The position numbers were made by a program, and so were the translations under genes. From Microbacterium sp. Leaf151 (GTDB lineage: Bacteria > Actinomycetota > Actinomycetes > Actinomycetales > Microbacteriaceae), in assembly GCF_001424225.1 (NCBI RefSeq), contig NZ_LMOR01000001.1:377427-441426 (forward strand): a DNA stretch of 64,000 nucleotides, read 5' to 3'. Of the stretch, positions 16,211-28,480 are shown one piece after another. A model generated the notes under the pieces. It was given only the letters and a program-made list of their open reading frames with translations. It did no database searches and was not told the origin of the DNA. Every line of letters begins with the position of its first letter. Position 1 is the first letter of the stretch.

Positions 16211-17467
16211 CTACTCCGGCAGCGGTCGACCGCGGTACAGCGCCTCGAAGGTGTCGAGGGTGCGGGTGATGTCGTGCACCGCGACGGCATCGAGAGAGGC
16301 CTGCTGCATGCGTTCGCGGTCGTCCGACGAGGCGGTGAGCACGTCGGTCAGCCGTTCGGCGAGCTCCTCGGCGTCGCCGGGCGTGAAGAGGTAGCCGTTC
16401 TCGCCGTGGTGCACGAGGTGCGGCAATGCCACGGCGTCGGCCGCGACGATCGGCAGCCCGGAGGCCATGGCCTCCATCGTCGCGATCGACTGCAGCTCCG
16501 CGATCGACGCGATGGCGAACACGCTGGCGCGTGAGTACAGCCTGCGCAGGTCTTCCTCGGAGGCGTGGCCGTGGAAGGTCACGCGGGAGGCGACCCCCAG
16601 CTGTTGTGCGAGAGCCTCGAGCTTGGCGCGCTGGTCGCCGCCGCCGACGATGTCGAACGTCACGTCGAGGGCGGGGTCGAGCTGCGACAGGGCCGTGAGC
16701 ACGACGTCGATGTGCTTCTCGGTGGTGAGGCGACCGACGAAGAGGATGCGGTTCGCGTCGCGAGGCGTGAGGTCGGGGCGATAGTTCGAGCGGTCGATGC
16801 CGCACGAGATCGGGATGACGCCCGAGATGTCGATGGTCGACTCGAGGAAGTCGGCCGCTTTGCGCGTGGGCGTGGTCACCGCGCGCGTCATCTTGAACGT
16901 GCGCTCGGCGTCGGCCCAGGCGAGCTTGACGAAGATGCGGTCGAGGAAATCGGGGAGGGTCGTGAAGTCGAGGATGTTCTCGGCCATGACGTGGTTGGTT
17001 GCGACGACGGGGATGCCGCGCTTTCGAGCCTCGCGCGTGAGTCCTCGTCCGATGATGATGTGCGACTGGATGTGCACGACGTCGGGCTTGATCTCGTCGA
17101 GCAGCAGGCGGGCGTAGTGCTTGGACCGCCATGGCAGCACGAAGGTGAGCCAGTCGTGCGGCAGGAAGCGGTAAGCGGGAAGCCGGTGCATCGGAACCGG
17201 CTGACCCTCGATGGTCTCTGTCGCCGACCCGGCGCCGCGACGGTCGACGGCCGGCGCCGCGACGTGCACGTCGTGGCCGCGGGCGACGAGTCCGGCGGCC
17301 AGGCGCTCGGCGAAGCGCGCAGCTCCGTTGACATGGGGGAGGAAGGTGTCGGCGCCGATGAGGATGCGAAGCGGGCGGTCGGGGGTGTTCGCCGCCTCGG
17401 ATCGGCCGGATATCTCGGTCGACGCGACGGGCGCGGACTGGTCGGCGGGCGTCGCAGGAGTGGTCAC
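16211..17467 (-). CDS. Glycosyltransferase family 4 protein (glycolipid-type)
   Basis: 418 residues, GT-B fold. After a polar N-terminus of about 30 residues come ILIGADTFLPHVNGAARFAERLA, VVHIQSHIIIGRGLTREARKRG, ATNHVMAENI, the donor-site ILFVGRLTTEKHIDVVL and SIAELQSIATMEAMASGLPIVA. These resemble the diacylglycerol or phosphatidylinositol glycosyltransferases of actinobacteria and low-GC Gram positives. GTG 17465-17467 overlaps the stop of a 17-codon leader frame. It is co-transcribed with the second GT4 gene; together they could add two sugars to one lipid, which is inference. Confidence 0.9.
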   Translation of the reverse strand: MTTPATPADQSAPVASTEISGRSEAANTPDRPLRILIGADTFLPHVNGAARFAERLAAGLVARGHDVHVAAPAVDRRGAGSATETIEGQPVPMHRLPAYRFLPHDWLTFVLPWRSKHYARLLLDEIKPDVVHIQSHIIIGRGLTREARKRGIPVVATNHVMAENILDFTTLPDFLDRIFVKLAWADAERTFKMTRAVTTPTRKAADFLESTIDISGVIPISCGIDRSNYRPDLTPRDANRILFVGRLTTEKHIDVVLTALSQLDPALDVTFDIVGGGDQRAKLEALAQQLGVASRVTFHGHASEEDLRRLYSRASVFAIASIAELQSIATMEAMASGLPIVAADAVALPHLVHHGENGYLFTPGDAEELAERLTDVLTASSDDRERMQQASLDAVAVHDITRTLDTFEALYRGRPLPE

Positions 17468-17517
17468 GAGGGGTGAGGCCTATCTATGCGGCGGTCGGGT
17501 CGCGCGGTGAGGATCAT
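17464..17517 (-). CDS. Possible 17-residue leader peptide coupled to the glycosyltransferase gene
   Basis: A 17-codon frame (MILTARPDRRIDRPHPS) begins nine bases after a -10-like TACAGT (minus strand, 17527-17532) and ends in a TGA that overlaps the GTG start of the glycosyltransferase as GTGA. The geometry fits a leaderless upstream ORF translationally coupled to the main gene. There is no homology to support it, so it may be chance. Confidence 0.35.
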   Translation of the reverse strand: MILTARPDRRIDRPHPS

Positions 17518-17665
17518 GCGCCGTCCACTGTACCGGAGCGGGTTTCGTCGCTTCGGCGACTGTCCCCAGGGTGAGGCTCTCGCCGGGCGCGGCGCGGGAG
17601 GGACGAGACGGCGCCGCCGGGCACCCGACGCGACCGCGCCGTCGAGCCCACCGCCCGCACGACCA

Positions 17666-17694
17666 AGCCCGCCCGGCGCACGGCCGGACGGGCT
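17666..17694 (-). terminator. Hairpin downstream of the ABC exporter operon
   Basis: AGCCCG-C-CCGGC and GCCGG-A-CGGGCT pair around a short loop. It lies 27 bases beyond the stop of the downstream ABC gene (minus strand ends 17721) and is a plausible terminator. Confidence 0.6.
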
Positions 17695-17720
17695 CGTCAG
17701 CGGATAGCCCGTCGCGCGGG

Positions 17721-19894
<2,174 letters not shown>

Positions 19895-19898
<4 letters not shown>

Positions 19899-21622
19899 GC
19901 CTCCACCCCCAACTGCGACTCGACGATCTCGCGGTAGGTGCTGCTGGTCTGCAGGAGCTCCTCGTGGGTGCCGACGCCCGCGAGTCGTCCTTCTTCGAGA
20001 ACCACGATGCGATCGGCCCCCGTGATCGTCGACACGCGCTGGGCGACGACGATCTTCGTCACCTCGGGCAGCTCTTGCCACAACGCCTGTCGGAGCCGGG
20101 CATCGGTGCTGAGGTCGAGCGCCGAGAAGGAGTCGTCGAATACGAGCACCGCCGGGCGATGCACGATGGCCCGCGCGATAGCGAGGCGCTGGCGCTGACC
20201 ACCCGACACGTTCGTGCCGCCCTGGGCGATGCGCCCGTCGAGTCGGCCCTCCATCGCCTCGACGAAGTCGCGCCCCTGCGCGATCTCGAGCGCCTTCCAC
20301 AGTTCGTCGTCGGTGGCGTCCTCCCGCCCGAAGCGGAGGTTGGATGCCACGGTGCCGCTGAAGAGGAAGGGCCGCTGCGGGACGAGCCCGATGCTCTTCC
20401 AGAGCCCGTCGAGGTCTGCCTCTCGCACGTCGACACCCCCGACGCGCACGGCGCCCGCGGTGACGTCGAACAGTCGCGGGAGGAGAGAGACGAGCGTCGT
20501 CTTTCCGGCGCCGGTGGAGCCGACGATGGCGACGGTCTCGCCCGGACGGGCGGTGAAACTGATGCCCGACACCACGGCCGACTCGGCGCCCGGGTAGGCG
20601 AACGAGACATCGTCGAACTCGATGGCCCCGCGCTCGGGGAACACGCTCACGGGGTTCGCGGGTCGTTCGAGTGTCGAATGACTGTCGAGCACCTCGCCGA
20701 TGCGCTCAGCGGACACGGCCGCCCGGGGGATCATCACCGTCATGAAGCTCGCCATGAGGACTCCCATGAGGATCTGCGCCACGTACTGCATGAAGGCGAA
20801 CAGCGTGCCGATCTGCACGCCGCCCTGATCGACCTGGATGCCGCCGAACCAGATCACGCCGACGACGGTGACGTTCAGCACGAGCATGGCCAGCGGGAAC
20901 AGCAGTACGAAGAGGGAACCCACCTTGCGCCCGACGATCATGATGTCGGTGTTCGCCCCGCGGAACCGCTCTTCTTCGATGCGCTCGCGGACGAACGCGC
21001 GCACGACGCGCACGCCGGTGAGCTGCTCGCGCATGATGCGGTTCACCGCGTCGAGCTTCGCCTGGTAGCTGCGGAAGAGCGGCACCATGCGCGCGATGAT
21101 GAGGCCCGCGGCGATCAGGAGTGTGGGCACCGAGACGGCGATCAACCAGCTGAGGCCGACGTCTTGCTGCAGCGCCATGAAGACGCCACCGATCGCCAGC
21201 AACGGTGCGCTGACGAGCATGGTCGCGCCCATCATCGCCAGCATCTGCACCTGCTGCACGTCGTTGGTGTTGCGGGTGATGAGCGACCCGGCCCCGAACT
21301 GCGACAGCTCGCGCTCGGAGAAGCCGCTGACCTTCTCGAAGATGTCGCGACGGATGTCGCGGCCCGCGGCCATCGCCGCGCGAGCGGCGAAGTAGGTCGC
21401 GATGACGGAGGCGGTGATCTGACCGAGCGAGATGGCGAGCATCATCGACCCCTGGGACCAGATGAAGGCCGTGTCGCCCCGTGCGACGCCCTGGTCGATG
21501 ATGTCGGCGTTCAGCCGTGGGAGGTAGAGCGACGCCATGGCCGCCACGAACTGGAAAACCAGCAATGCAAGGAGCAACCACCGGTACCGGGAGAGGTAGC
21601 GGATGAGGATTTTGCCGAGCAC
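19895..21622 (-). CDS. ABC exporter, fused membrane and ATPase domains (subunit A)
   Basis: 575 residues, start GTG 21620-21622 with GGAGG six bases upstream. Six membrane helices occupy about 1-310 (first RYRWLLLALLVFQFVAAM). The ATPase domain has Walker A GSTGAGKTTLV, signature NVSGGQRQRL and Walker B VLVFDDSFSALD. The catalytic Glu after Walker B is Asp and the H-loop His is Gln (VAQRVSTI), so this is the degenerate-site partner expected in an asymmetric heterodimer, as in BmrCD or TM287/288. It is co-transcribed with subunit B through an ATGA overlap. Confidence 0.93.
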
Positions 21623-21775
21623 GGCACCTCCAGAACAGGTCGATGCGGTCGCGGTGGCCGCGGGATACAGCCTGGCACCAACCTCCGACACCGGCGACCC
21701 CCTGCGCTGCGGGAGCGTTCTCTCGTCGCGAACGCCGCCCGTGGGGCGCGACGCATTCGGAGCGCCCCGGCCGCC

Positions 21776-22348
21776 CTACGACCGCATCGGATCTCCGGCG
21801 TCCTCCACCACCCGCGCGTACGCATCGAGCAGCAGGGCGGGCGTCGCATCGGCTGCGAGCGAGCCGACAGCACCCTGGGCATCGAGCGAGGCGAGCCCGT
21901 GCGCGAGCGCCCAGCTGATGATCGTGAGTGCGCTCGGCTCCCCCGACTCCGCCCCACCTGTGGCCGCGACGAGCGCGAGGAGCGAGGCACGGCGCGCGTC
22001 GACCAGCTCGGGGGTGCTCTCGTCGACCTCGCCGGGGCGGAACATCAGGTCGTAGAGCGCGGGATGTCGACGAGCGAACGCCACGTACCGCTTTCCGAGT
22101 TCAGCGAGGACCGACCGACCCTCCGAGATCGGCTCGTCGAGCTCGGCGGCCAGTTCTCGGAACCCCTGCGCCGCGACGGCGGACAGCATGCCGGTGCGAT
22201 CTCCGAAGCTGTAGGCCGGCGCCGCGTGCGACACCCCGGCACGGCGGGCGACGGCGCGCAGACTCACTCGGCCGTAGCCGTGATCGTCGAGTTCCGCGCG
22301 GGCAGCCGCGATCAGGCGTCCACGCAGATCTCCGTCTGAAGGTTCCAT
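21776..22348 (-). CDS. TetR-family transcriptional regulator
   Basis: 190 residues. The N-terminal HTH (about 8-55: RLIAAARAELDDHGYGRVSLRAVARRAGVSHAAPAYSFGDRTGML) is a TetR DNA-binding domain; the rest is a helical ligand/dimer domain of the WHG subtype. I use ATG 22346-22348; the longer start at 22394-22396 would run through the operator. The gap to the divergent gene at 22432 carries two copies of the palindrome TTGACAnTGTCAA, so it probably represses itself and that pair of small genes. The ligand is unknown. Confidence 0.88.
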   Translation of the reverse strand: MEPSDGDLRGRLIAAARAELDDHGYGRVSLRAVARRAGVSHAAPAYSFGDRTGMLSAVAAQGFRELAAELDEPISEGRSVLAELGKRYVAFARRHPALYDLMFRPGEVDESTPELVDARRASLLALVAATGGAESGEPSALTIISWALAHGLASLDAQGAVGSLAADATPALLLDAYARVVEDAGDPMRS

Positions 22349-22370
22349 GGATCGATTCTCGCGAGAGGGG

Positions 22371-22415
22371 TTGACAGTGTCAAGTAGTCGCGCCACGATG
22401 ACTTGACACTGTCAA
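22371..22415. promoter_or_regulatory. Twin TetR operators overlapping divergent promoters
   Basis: TTGACAGTGTCAA (22371-22383) and TTGACACTGTCAA (22403-22415) are each perfect palindromes around one central base. Each contains a consensus -35 TTGACA facing into the gap, so regulator binding would occlude both divergent promoters. Confidence 0.82.
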
Positions 22416-22431
22416 CCAGATCGGAGTTCTC

Positions 22432-22662
22432 ATGGCCTTCCTGTCCCGCCCCGGCACACGTCGCTCCCTCTCGCGCGTCATCCACCTCGTCGCCGGCGCC
22501 CTGATCGGGACGTTCGTGTACGCGCCCCCCGCCTTCGCGGAGCCGATGCGCCTGCTGCTCCAGGCGGTCGTCATCCCCGCGATCGTCCTCAGCGGCCTCT
22601 ACCTGTGGAAGCAGGCCGCCATCCACCGCCGTCTCCGCGCGTTCACCCGCGCACGATCCTGA
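22432..22662 (+). CDS. Small two-helix membrane protein
   Basis: 76 residues with two hydrophobic segments (about 17-35, VIHLVAGALIGTFVYAPPA, and 42-60, LLLQAVVIPAIVLSGLYLW) and a basic C-terminus (HRRLRAFTRARS). GGAG lies five bases before the ATG. It is the first gene divergent from the TetR regulator and follows its twin operators. The SnoaL-like gene starts 11 bases after its stop, forming a two-gene unit. No enzymatic motif is visible; it may be a membrane partner of the regulated function. Confidence 0.7.
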   Translation: MAFLSRPGTRRSLSRVIHLVAGALIGTFVYAPPAFAEPMRLLLQAVVIPAIVLSGLYLWKQAAIHRRLRAFTRARS

Positions 22663-22672
22663 AAGGGATGCC

Positions 22673-23125
22673 GTGTATCACTTCCTGGTCCGCCGACTCG
22701 CCCGCCGCAACTTCGAACTGGTGAACGCGCGAGAATTCGACGCTCTTCTCGCCGCGTGCACCGACGACATCCACCACCGCTTCAGTGTCGACCACGCGCT
22801 GGGCGGCGAGCGCCACGATAAGGACGCCCTGCGGCGTTGGTTCGAGCGGCTCGTCGCCGTCACGCCGACGCTGCACCTGACGGTGCACGACGTGTGGGCG
22901 GCCGGCGGCCCGTGGCACACCACGATCACCATCCGCTGGACGGCCACGGCCGATCTGCCCGACGGCTCCGCCTACCGCAATCACGGGGTGCACATCGTAC
23001 GCATGCGATGGGGTAAGGCCTACGAGATCGACGCCAACGAAGACTCGCAGGCCGTCGCCGGGGCCCTGCGTCAGTGGGGAGCGGCGGGTGCGAAGGATGC
23101 CCTCGCCGCGCCCATGGTGTCGTGA
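22673..23125 (+). CDS. SnoaL/NTF2-like fold protein
   Basis: 150 residues from GTG 22673, with AAAGGGA upstream. The pattern FELVNAREFDALLAACTDDIHHRFSVDH, LRRWFERL, LTVHDVWAAGGPWHTTITIRWTA and YRNHGVHIVRMRWGKAYEIDA is that of the NTF2-like cone fold of SnoaL-type cyclases and limonene-epoxide-hydrolase-like proteins. It binds a small hydrophobic ligand in a pocket; catalysis is unproven. It is co-transcribed with the small membrane protein under the TetR operators, suggesting an inducible response to a small molecule. Confidence 0.8.
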   Translation: MYHFLVRRLARRNFELVNAREFDALLAACTDDIHHRFSVDHALGGERHDKDALRRWFERLVAVTPTLHLTVHDVWAAGGPWHTTITIRWTATADLPDGSAYRNHGVHIVRMRWGKAYEIDANEDSQAVAGALRQWGAAGAKDALAAPMVS

Positions 23126-23163
23126 CTCATCCGCCGCACAGCCCCGGCTCGTAGGCTGAAGCC

Positions 23164-23757
23164 ATGTCTCGACTGCAGGCCGACGCTCCCGCCGACCTCT
23201 GGGTGCCCGTGACCGGATCTCTCGGCTTGCGCGGGCGTCGTCACCGGAAGGCGGCGATCGGCATGCTGCTGAGCCAGGCGAACCAGGCCGCCGGCGCGAC
23301 CCCCCGGCCCGGCGGTGGCGCGTTCGCGTGGATCCTCAGCCAAGCCGCCCCCCTGCTGATGCGCCGCGCCGCCGGTCGCGTGCTCGTGTGGGTGTGGAAG
23401 AGCGATCCCGAGCTGCTCGTCGTCATGGCGCAGCTGCAGGAGGCCACCCCGCAGGCGCGTACCGCGCGGGCCATGATGCCGATGGAGTACGACGACACCG
23501 AATCTTTCCCCAACCCCTTCCTGGGGGTGGGCGAGAAGCTCGCGATGCCGCTGCCGAGCGACGCACGCACTCCCCCGTTCGCGACGTACACGTGGGACAC
23601 GGGCTCGCACTTCGTGACCGTGACCGCGGTGTGCGCCGATCGGGAGCGGTTCGGCACGGTCATCGGAGCCGTGGATGCCGTGGCCCGCACGATCCGCGTG
23701 GCCGACGACCTGCGGGTCGGCGAATCGCCGACGGTCCTGCGGCTCGACCCCGCCTGA
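23164..23757 (+). CDS. Conserved-looking protein of unknown function
   Basis: 197 residues, no signal peptide. It has a basic N-terminal third (GLRGRRHRKAAIGMLLSQANQAAG), a hydrophobic stretch AFAWILSQAAPLLMRRAAG and a C-terminal half with TYTWDTGSHFVTVTAVCADRERFG. The start is typical for this genome: TAGGCT at 23152-23157, six bases, then ATG, with no Shine-Dalgarno, so it is probably leaderless. It stands alone between the SnoaL-like gene and a REP-like cluster. I do not recognise the family. Confidence 0.65.
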   Translation: MSRLQADAPADLWVPVTGSLGLRGRRHRKAAIGMLLSQANQAAGATPRPGGGAFAWILSQAAPLLMRRAAGRVLVWVWKSDPELLVVMAQLQEATPQARTARAMMPMEYDDTESFPNPFLGVGEKLAMPLPSDARTPPFATYTWDTGSHFVTVTAVCADRERFGTVIGAVDAVARTIRVADDLRVGESPTVLRLDPA

Positions 23758-23771
23758 CCCCGGCGGCGACC

Positions 23772-23942
23772 GGTCCCCTCAACGGGCTCCAGGACCTTGC
23801 GCCACGACAGCCGCCGCGCCGACCGGCCTCGGAACCCGCCCATCCCGGGGTGATTGAGCCTGTCGACGCACCGGAGGAAATGGCATCCGGTCTCCGACGA
23901 AGGGCTCACGGGCCATGGGTGGCCGAGCCCGTCGAAGCCACC
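23772..23942. repeat. REP-like palindromic repeat cluster (three units)
   Basis: Units at 23772-23796 (GGTCCCCTCAACGGGCTCC then AGGACC), about 23848-23872 (TGATTGAGCCTGTCGACG) and 23919-23942 (GGTGGCCGAGCCCGTCG then AAGCCACC) belong to the same family as 5230-5333 and 62481-62503. They fill the gap after the unknown protein and beyond the hspR stop. Confidence 0.7.
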
Positions 23943-23974
23943 AGCACTCCCGGTATCCGGGATCCCGCGGGGGG

Positions 23975-24412
23975 TCAGTCGCCGTGCATGTCGCGCGGAC
24001 GCCAGAGGACGATGTCGGTGGCACGGCGCACGCGTGCACCGTGGCGGAGGGTGACGACGGAGCCCGTGGCTCCGGCCGCGAAGACGCGCGCACCCGGTCG
24101 AGACTGGCGTTCGACGGTGAGCTGACGCTCGAGGTCGTTCACACGACGGGCGAGGTCGTGCACCTGCTGCTCGAGGGTGAGCAGGCGGGCGATGGCGGGG
24201 AGGCTCATGCCCTCGCCCGACAGCCGGGCGACCTCGCGCAGCTGCTGAACATGACGGCTCGAGTACCTCCGCGATCCACCCTGGGTGCGCGCGGGCACGA
24301 CGAGACCGAGCCGGTCGTACTGCCGCAGCGTCTGCGGGTGCATGTTCGTCAGCTCCGCCGCGGCGGCGATGGCGAAGATGGGGGCGTCTTCGTCGATCTC
24401 CCTCTCGGGCAC
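23975..24412 (-). CDS. hspR: Heat-shock repressor HspR (MerR family)
   Basis: 145 residues. The MerR-type winged HTH reads APIFAIAAAAELTNMHPQTLRQYDRLGLVVPARTQGGSRRYS, identical in layout to actinobacterial HspR. It is followed by a coiled-coil dimerisation helix (LEQQVHDLARRVNDLERQL) and a short tail. HspR binds HAIR sequences with DnaK as co-repressor. It is the last gene of dnaK-grpE-dnaJ-hspR, so the repressor is made in proportion to the chaperone it monitors. HAIR sites lie upstream of dnaK (28052-28072, 28105-28125) and clpB (13183-13203). Confidence 0.96.
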   Translation of the reverse strand: MPEREIDEDAPIFAIAAAAELTNMHPQTLRQYDRLGLVVPARTQGGSRRYSSRHVQQLREVARLSGEGMSLPAIARLLTLEQQVHDLARRVNDLERQLTVERQSRPGARVFAAGATGSVVTLRHGARVRRATDIVLWRPRDMHGD

Positions 24413-24490
24413 GGTGTCTCCTCTCCGTCGCTCCGGCGGGTCCCCGGCATCCTGCGATCACGGATGCCGGAGACCTCCCGTTTAGCAGTT

Positions 24491-25471
24491 CTACCGCGCT
24501 TTGGACATCAGGTCGGCGCGGGGGTTCTCTTTCGGCTGGAGTGCCTGGAACCGCTCGAGGGCCTCGCGGGCGGCGTCGTCGAGATGCGCGGGAACCGCAA
24601 CCTGCACCTCGGCGAGCAGATCGCCGGAGCCCTTGGTCGACTCGATCCCGCGACCCTTGACGCGCAGGACGCGCCCCGACGGAGTGCCGGGCGCGACGCG
24701 GAGCCGCACCGGGTCGCCGCCGAGGGTGGGGACCTCGATGGTCGCGCCAAGGGCTGCCTCGGTGAAGGTCACCGGCACCGTCACCCGCAGGTTGAGGCCG
24801 TCACGCGTGAACACCGGGTGCGGGCGAACCGCGACGGTCACCACGATGTCTCCGGTCTCCCCGCCGTCGGGAGATCTGCGGCCACGGCCCCGGAGACGGA
24901 TCTTCTGACCGTCGGAGACGCCCGCCGGGATCTTCACCTTGAAGGGCACGTTGTCTTCGCCCTGGAGGGTGATGGTCTCGCCTTTGGCCGCCGTGACGAA
25001 GTCGATCGTCGTCCGCGCCGTGACGTCGGCACCGCGCTGCGGGCCGCCGAAGCCACGGAATCCGCCGGTGGTCTGACCGAACCGGCCGGAGCCGAACCCG
25101 CCGCCCTGCTGATCGAACATCGAGAAGATGTCCTCGAAGCCGGGCTGCGGCTGACCCCGGCCCTGACCGAACCGGCTGAAGACATCGTCGAAGCCCCCGC
25201 CGCCGCCCGTCCCCGGAGCGGAGAAACGCGCACCCGAGCCCATGGCCCGGATCTGGTCGTACTCCTCGCGCTGCTCGGGGTCGTTGAGGACCGAGTAGGC
25301 CTCGCTGATCTCCTTGAACTTGGCCTCGGCCTTCGCGTCTCCCGGGTTCGAGTCGGGGTGGTACTGACGCGCGAGCTTGCGGTACGTCTTCTTCAGATCG
25401 GCCGCGCTGACGCTCTTGTCGACACCGAGGACCTTGTAGAAGTCCTTGTCGAACCAGTCCTGACTCGCCAT
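24491..25471 (-). CDS. dnaJ: DnaJ-family co-chaperone without zinc-finger domain
   Basis: 326 residues. The J domain (about 8-75) contains YKVLGVDKSVSAADLKKTYRKLARQYHPD with the HPD motif that stimulates DnaK. A Gly/Phe-rich region follows (about 90-150). The CxxCxGxG zinc-finger repeats of full DnaJ are absent, so this is the CbpA/DnaJ1-like type II form with two beta-barrel substrate domains (VPFKVKIPAGVSDGQKIRLRGRG; HPVFTRDGLNLRVTVPVTFTEAALG). It delivers clients to DnaK. It is 11 bases downstream of grpE and 78 bases upstream of hspR in the same operon. Confidence 0.95.
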   Translation of the reverse strand: MASQDWFDKDFYKVLGVDKSVSAADLKKTYRKLARQYHPDSNPGDAKAEAKFKEISEAYSVLNDPEQREEYDQIRAMGSGARFSAPGTGGGGGFDDVFSRFGQGRGQPQPGFEDIFSMFDQQGGGFGSGRFGQTTGGFRGFGGPQRGADVTARTTIDFVTAAKGETITLQGEDNVPFKVKIPAGVSDGQKIRLRGRGRRSPDGGETGDIVVTVAVRPHPVFTRDGLNLRVTVPVTFTEAALGATIEVPTLGGDPVRLRVAPGTPSGRVLRVKGRGIESTKGSGDLLAEVQVAVPAHLDDAAREALERFQALQPKENPRADLMSKAR

Positions 25472-25482
25472 TGGTCCTCCTC

Positions 25483-26100
25483 TTAGGCCGGCACGGCGAC
25501 GACGACCTTCGCGGGCCGCAGCTCGACCGAGCCGAGGCGATAGCCGACTTCGACGACCTCCAGGATCGTCGTCTCGGTCACGCCGGGGGTCGGCGCCTGG
25601 AAGATCGCCTCGTGCTGCTGCGGGTCGAACACGTCGCCGACGGCGCCGTACGACACCACGCCGAGACGCTCGGCAACGGCGCGCACCTTGTCGCCGATGG
25701 CGGCGAAGGGCGTGCCCTCGACGAGGTCGCCGTGCTTGACAGCTCGGTCGAGGTCGTCCATGACGGGCAGCAAGCCCTTCACGGCTTCGCCCTTGGCCCG
25801 CTCGATCTCGCGCTCGCGCTGGTCTTCGGTGCGCCGACGGTAGTTGGCGTACTCGGCCTGGAGGCGCTTGAGGTCTATCAGCAGCGAGGCCTCCTTGTCG
25901 GAGCCCGCTCCCTCTGCCGCGGCTTCGGGGGTCTGCTCGGCGCCGAGGATGTCGTCGATGGTCAGGCCATCGGCATCCACGTCCTGCGTCTCGGACCGCT
26001 CGCCCGACGGCGCGGGGCCGGAGGTGTTCTCCTCCGGCCCCGTCGTCTCGTCAGGACCGGCGCCCGAGCCCGTGGGCTGTTCGTCGTCCTTGTGTGCCAT
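25483..26100 (-). CDS. grpE: Nucleotide exchange factor GrpE
   Basis: 205 residues. An acidic, low-complexity N-terminus of about 70 residues (PTGSGAGPDETTGPEENTSG) precedes the long dimerisation helix (LIDLKRLQAEYANYRRRTEDQREREIERAKGE). The C-terminal beta domain has FDPQQHEAIFQAPTPGVTETTILEVVEVGYRLG. It releases ADP from DnaK and acts as a thermosensor in the chaperone cycle. It lies between dnaK (9-base gap) and dnaJ in the HspR-controlled operon. Confidence 0.97.
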   Translation of the reverse strand: MAHKDDEQPTGSGAGPDETTGPEENTSGPAPSGERSETQDVDADGLTIDDILGAEQTPEAAAEGAGSDKEASLLIDLKRLQAEYANYRRRTEDQREREIERAKGEAVKGLLPVMDDLDRAVKHGDLVEGTPFAAIGDKVRAVAERLGVVSYGAVGDVFDPQQHEAIFQAPTPGVTETTILEVVEVGYRLGSVELRPAKVVVAVPA

Positions 26101-26109
26101 GGTCTCTGC

Positions 26110-28125
<2,016 letters not shown>

Positions 28126-28243
28126 TTCTGGATGCCGCGCCGTGCGCGCGCGGCCGACCGGGGCGTCGGCCGCTCGGCGAGCAGGGCGTCGGCGTGCGGC
28201 GAGCTCGCCGCGCGGTCTCACGCAGGAGCAGTCCGCCCGCGTC

Positions 28244-28302
28244 GGGGCTCGCAATGTGCACCGGGGCGATCGCCGGACGCCCCGCTGCACATTTCGCGCC
28301 CC
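28244..28302. repeat. 19-base-period inverted element 3 (GGGGCG type)
   Basis: GGGGC starts at 28244 and 28263, 19 bases apart. The inverted (A/G)CGCCCC starts at 28277 and 28296, again 19 apart. Between them AATGTGCA (28253-28260) pairs with TGCACATT (28286-28293) and CGGGGCG (28262-28268) with CGCCCCG (28278-28284), so the whole 59 bases fold as one hairpin with few mismatches. Confidence 0.82.
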
Positions 28303-28427
28303 AACCGCACCGCCCCGGCCGCCTTCCGCCACATGAGGCTCCCCTCATCGTCGCGCTGCCGCATCGCTACCGCGCGTCGAGATACCGAGGTATCCGCCCA
28401 CCGACGGGGGTCGCCTCCGCGCACGCA

Positions 28428-28464
28428 CGACGCCCCCGCGACCCGAAGGTCAGCGGGGGCGTCG
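28428..28464 (-). terminator. Hairpin downstream of the DEAD-box helicase gene
   Basis: CGACGCCCCCGC (28428-28439) pairs perfectly with GCGGGGGCGTCG (28453-28464) around a 13-base loop, 17 bases beyond the helicase stop. Confidence 0.78.
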
Positions 28465-28480
28465 AACGGATGCCGCGGGG

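Larger units (their letters stand above)
28126..28480. other. Gene-free region between dnaK promoter and DEAD-box helicase gene
   Basis: 355 bases with no credible gene; open frames here are short, Arg-rich and without start signals. It holds inverted element 3 (28244-28302) and the helicase terminator (28428-28464). Confidence 0.75.

Noticed and set aside
19964..22339. A 791-codon plus-strand frame opposite the ABC exporter and TetR genes
   Set aside because: Antisense shadow: His/Asp/Arg-rich low-complexity product crossing two real genes and the operator region.
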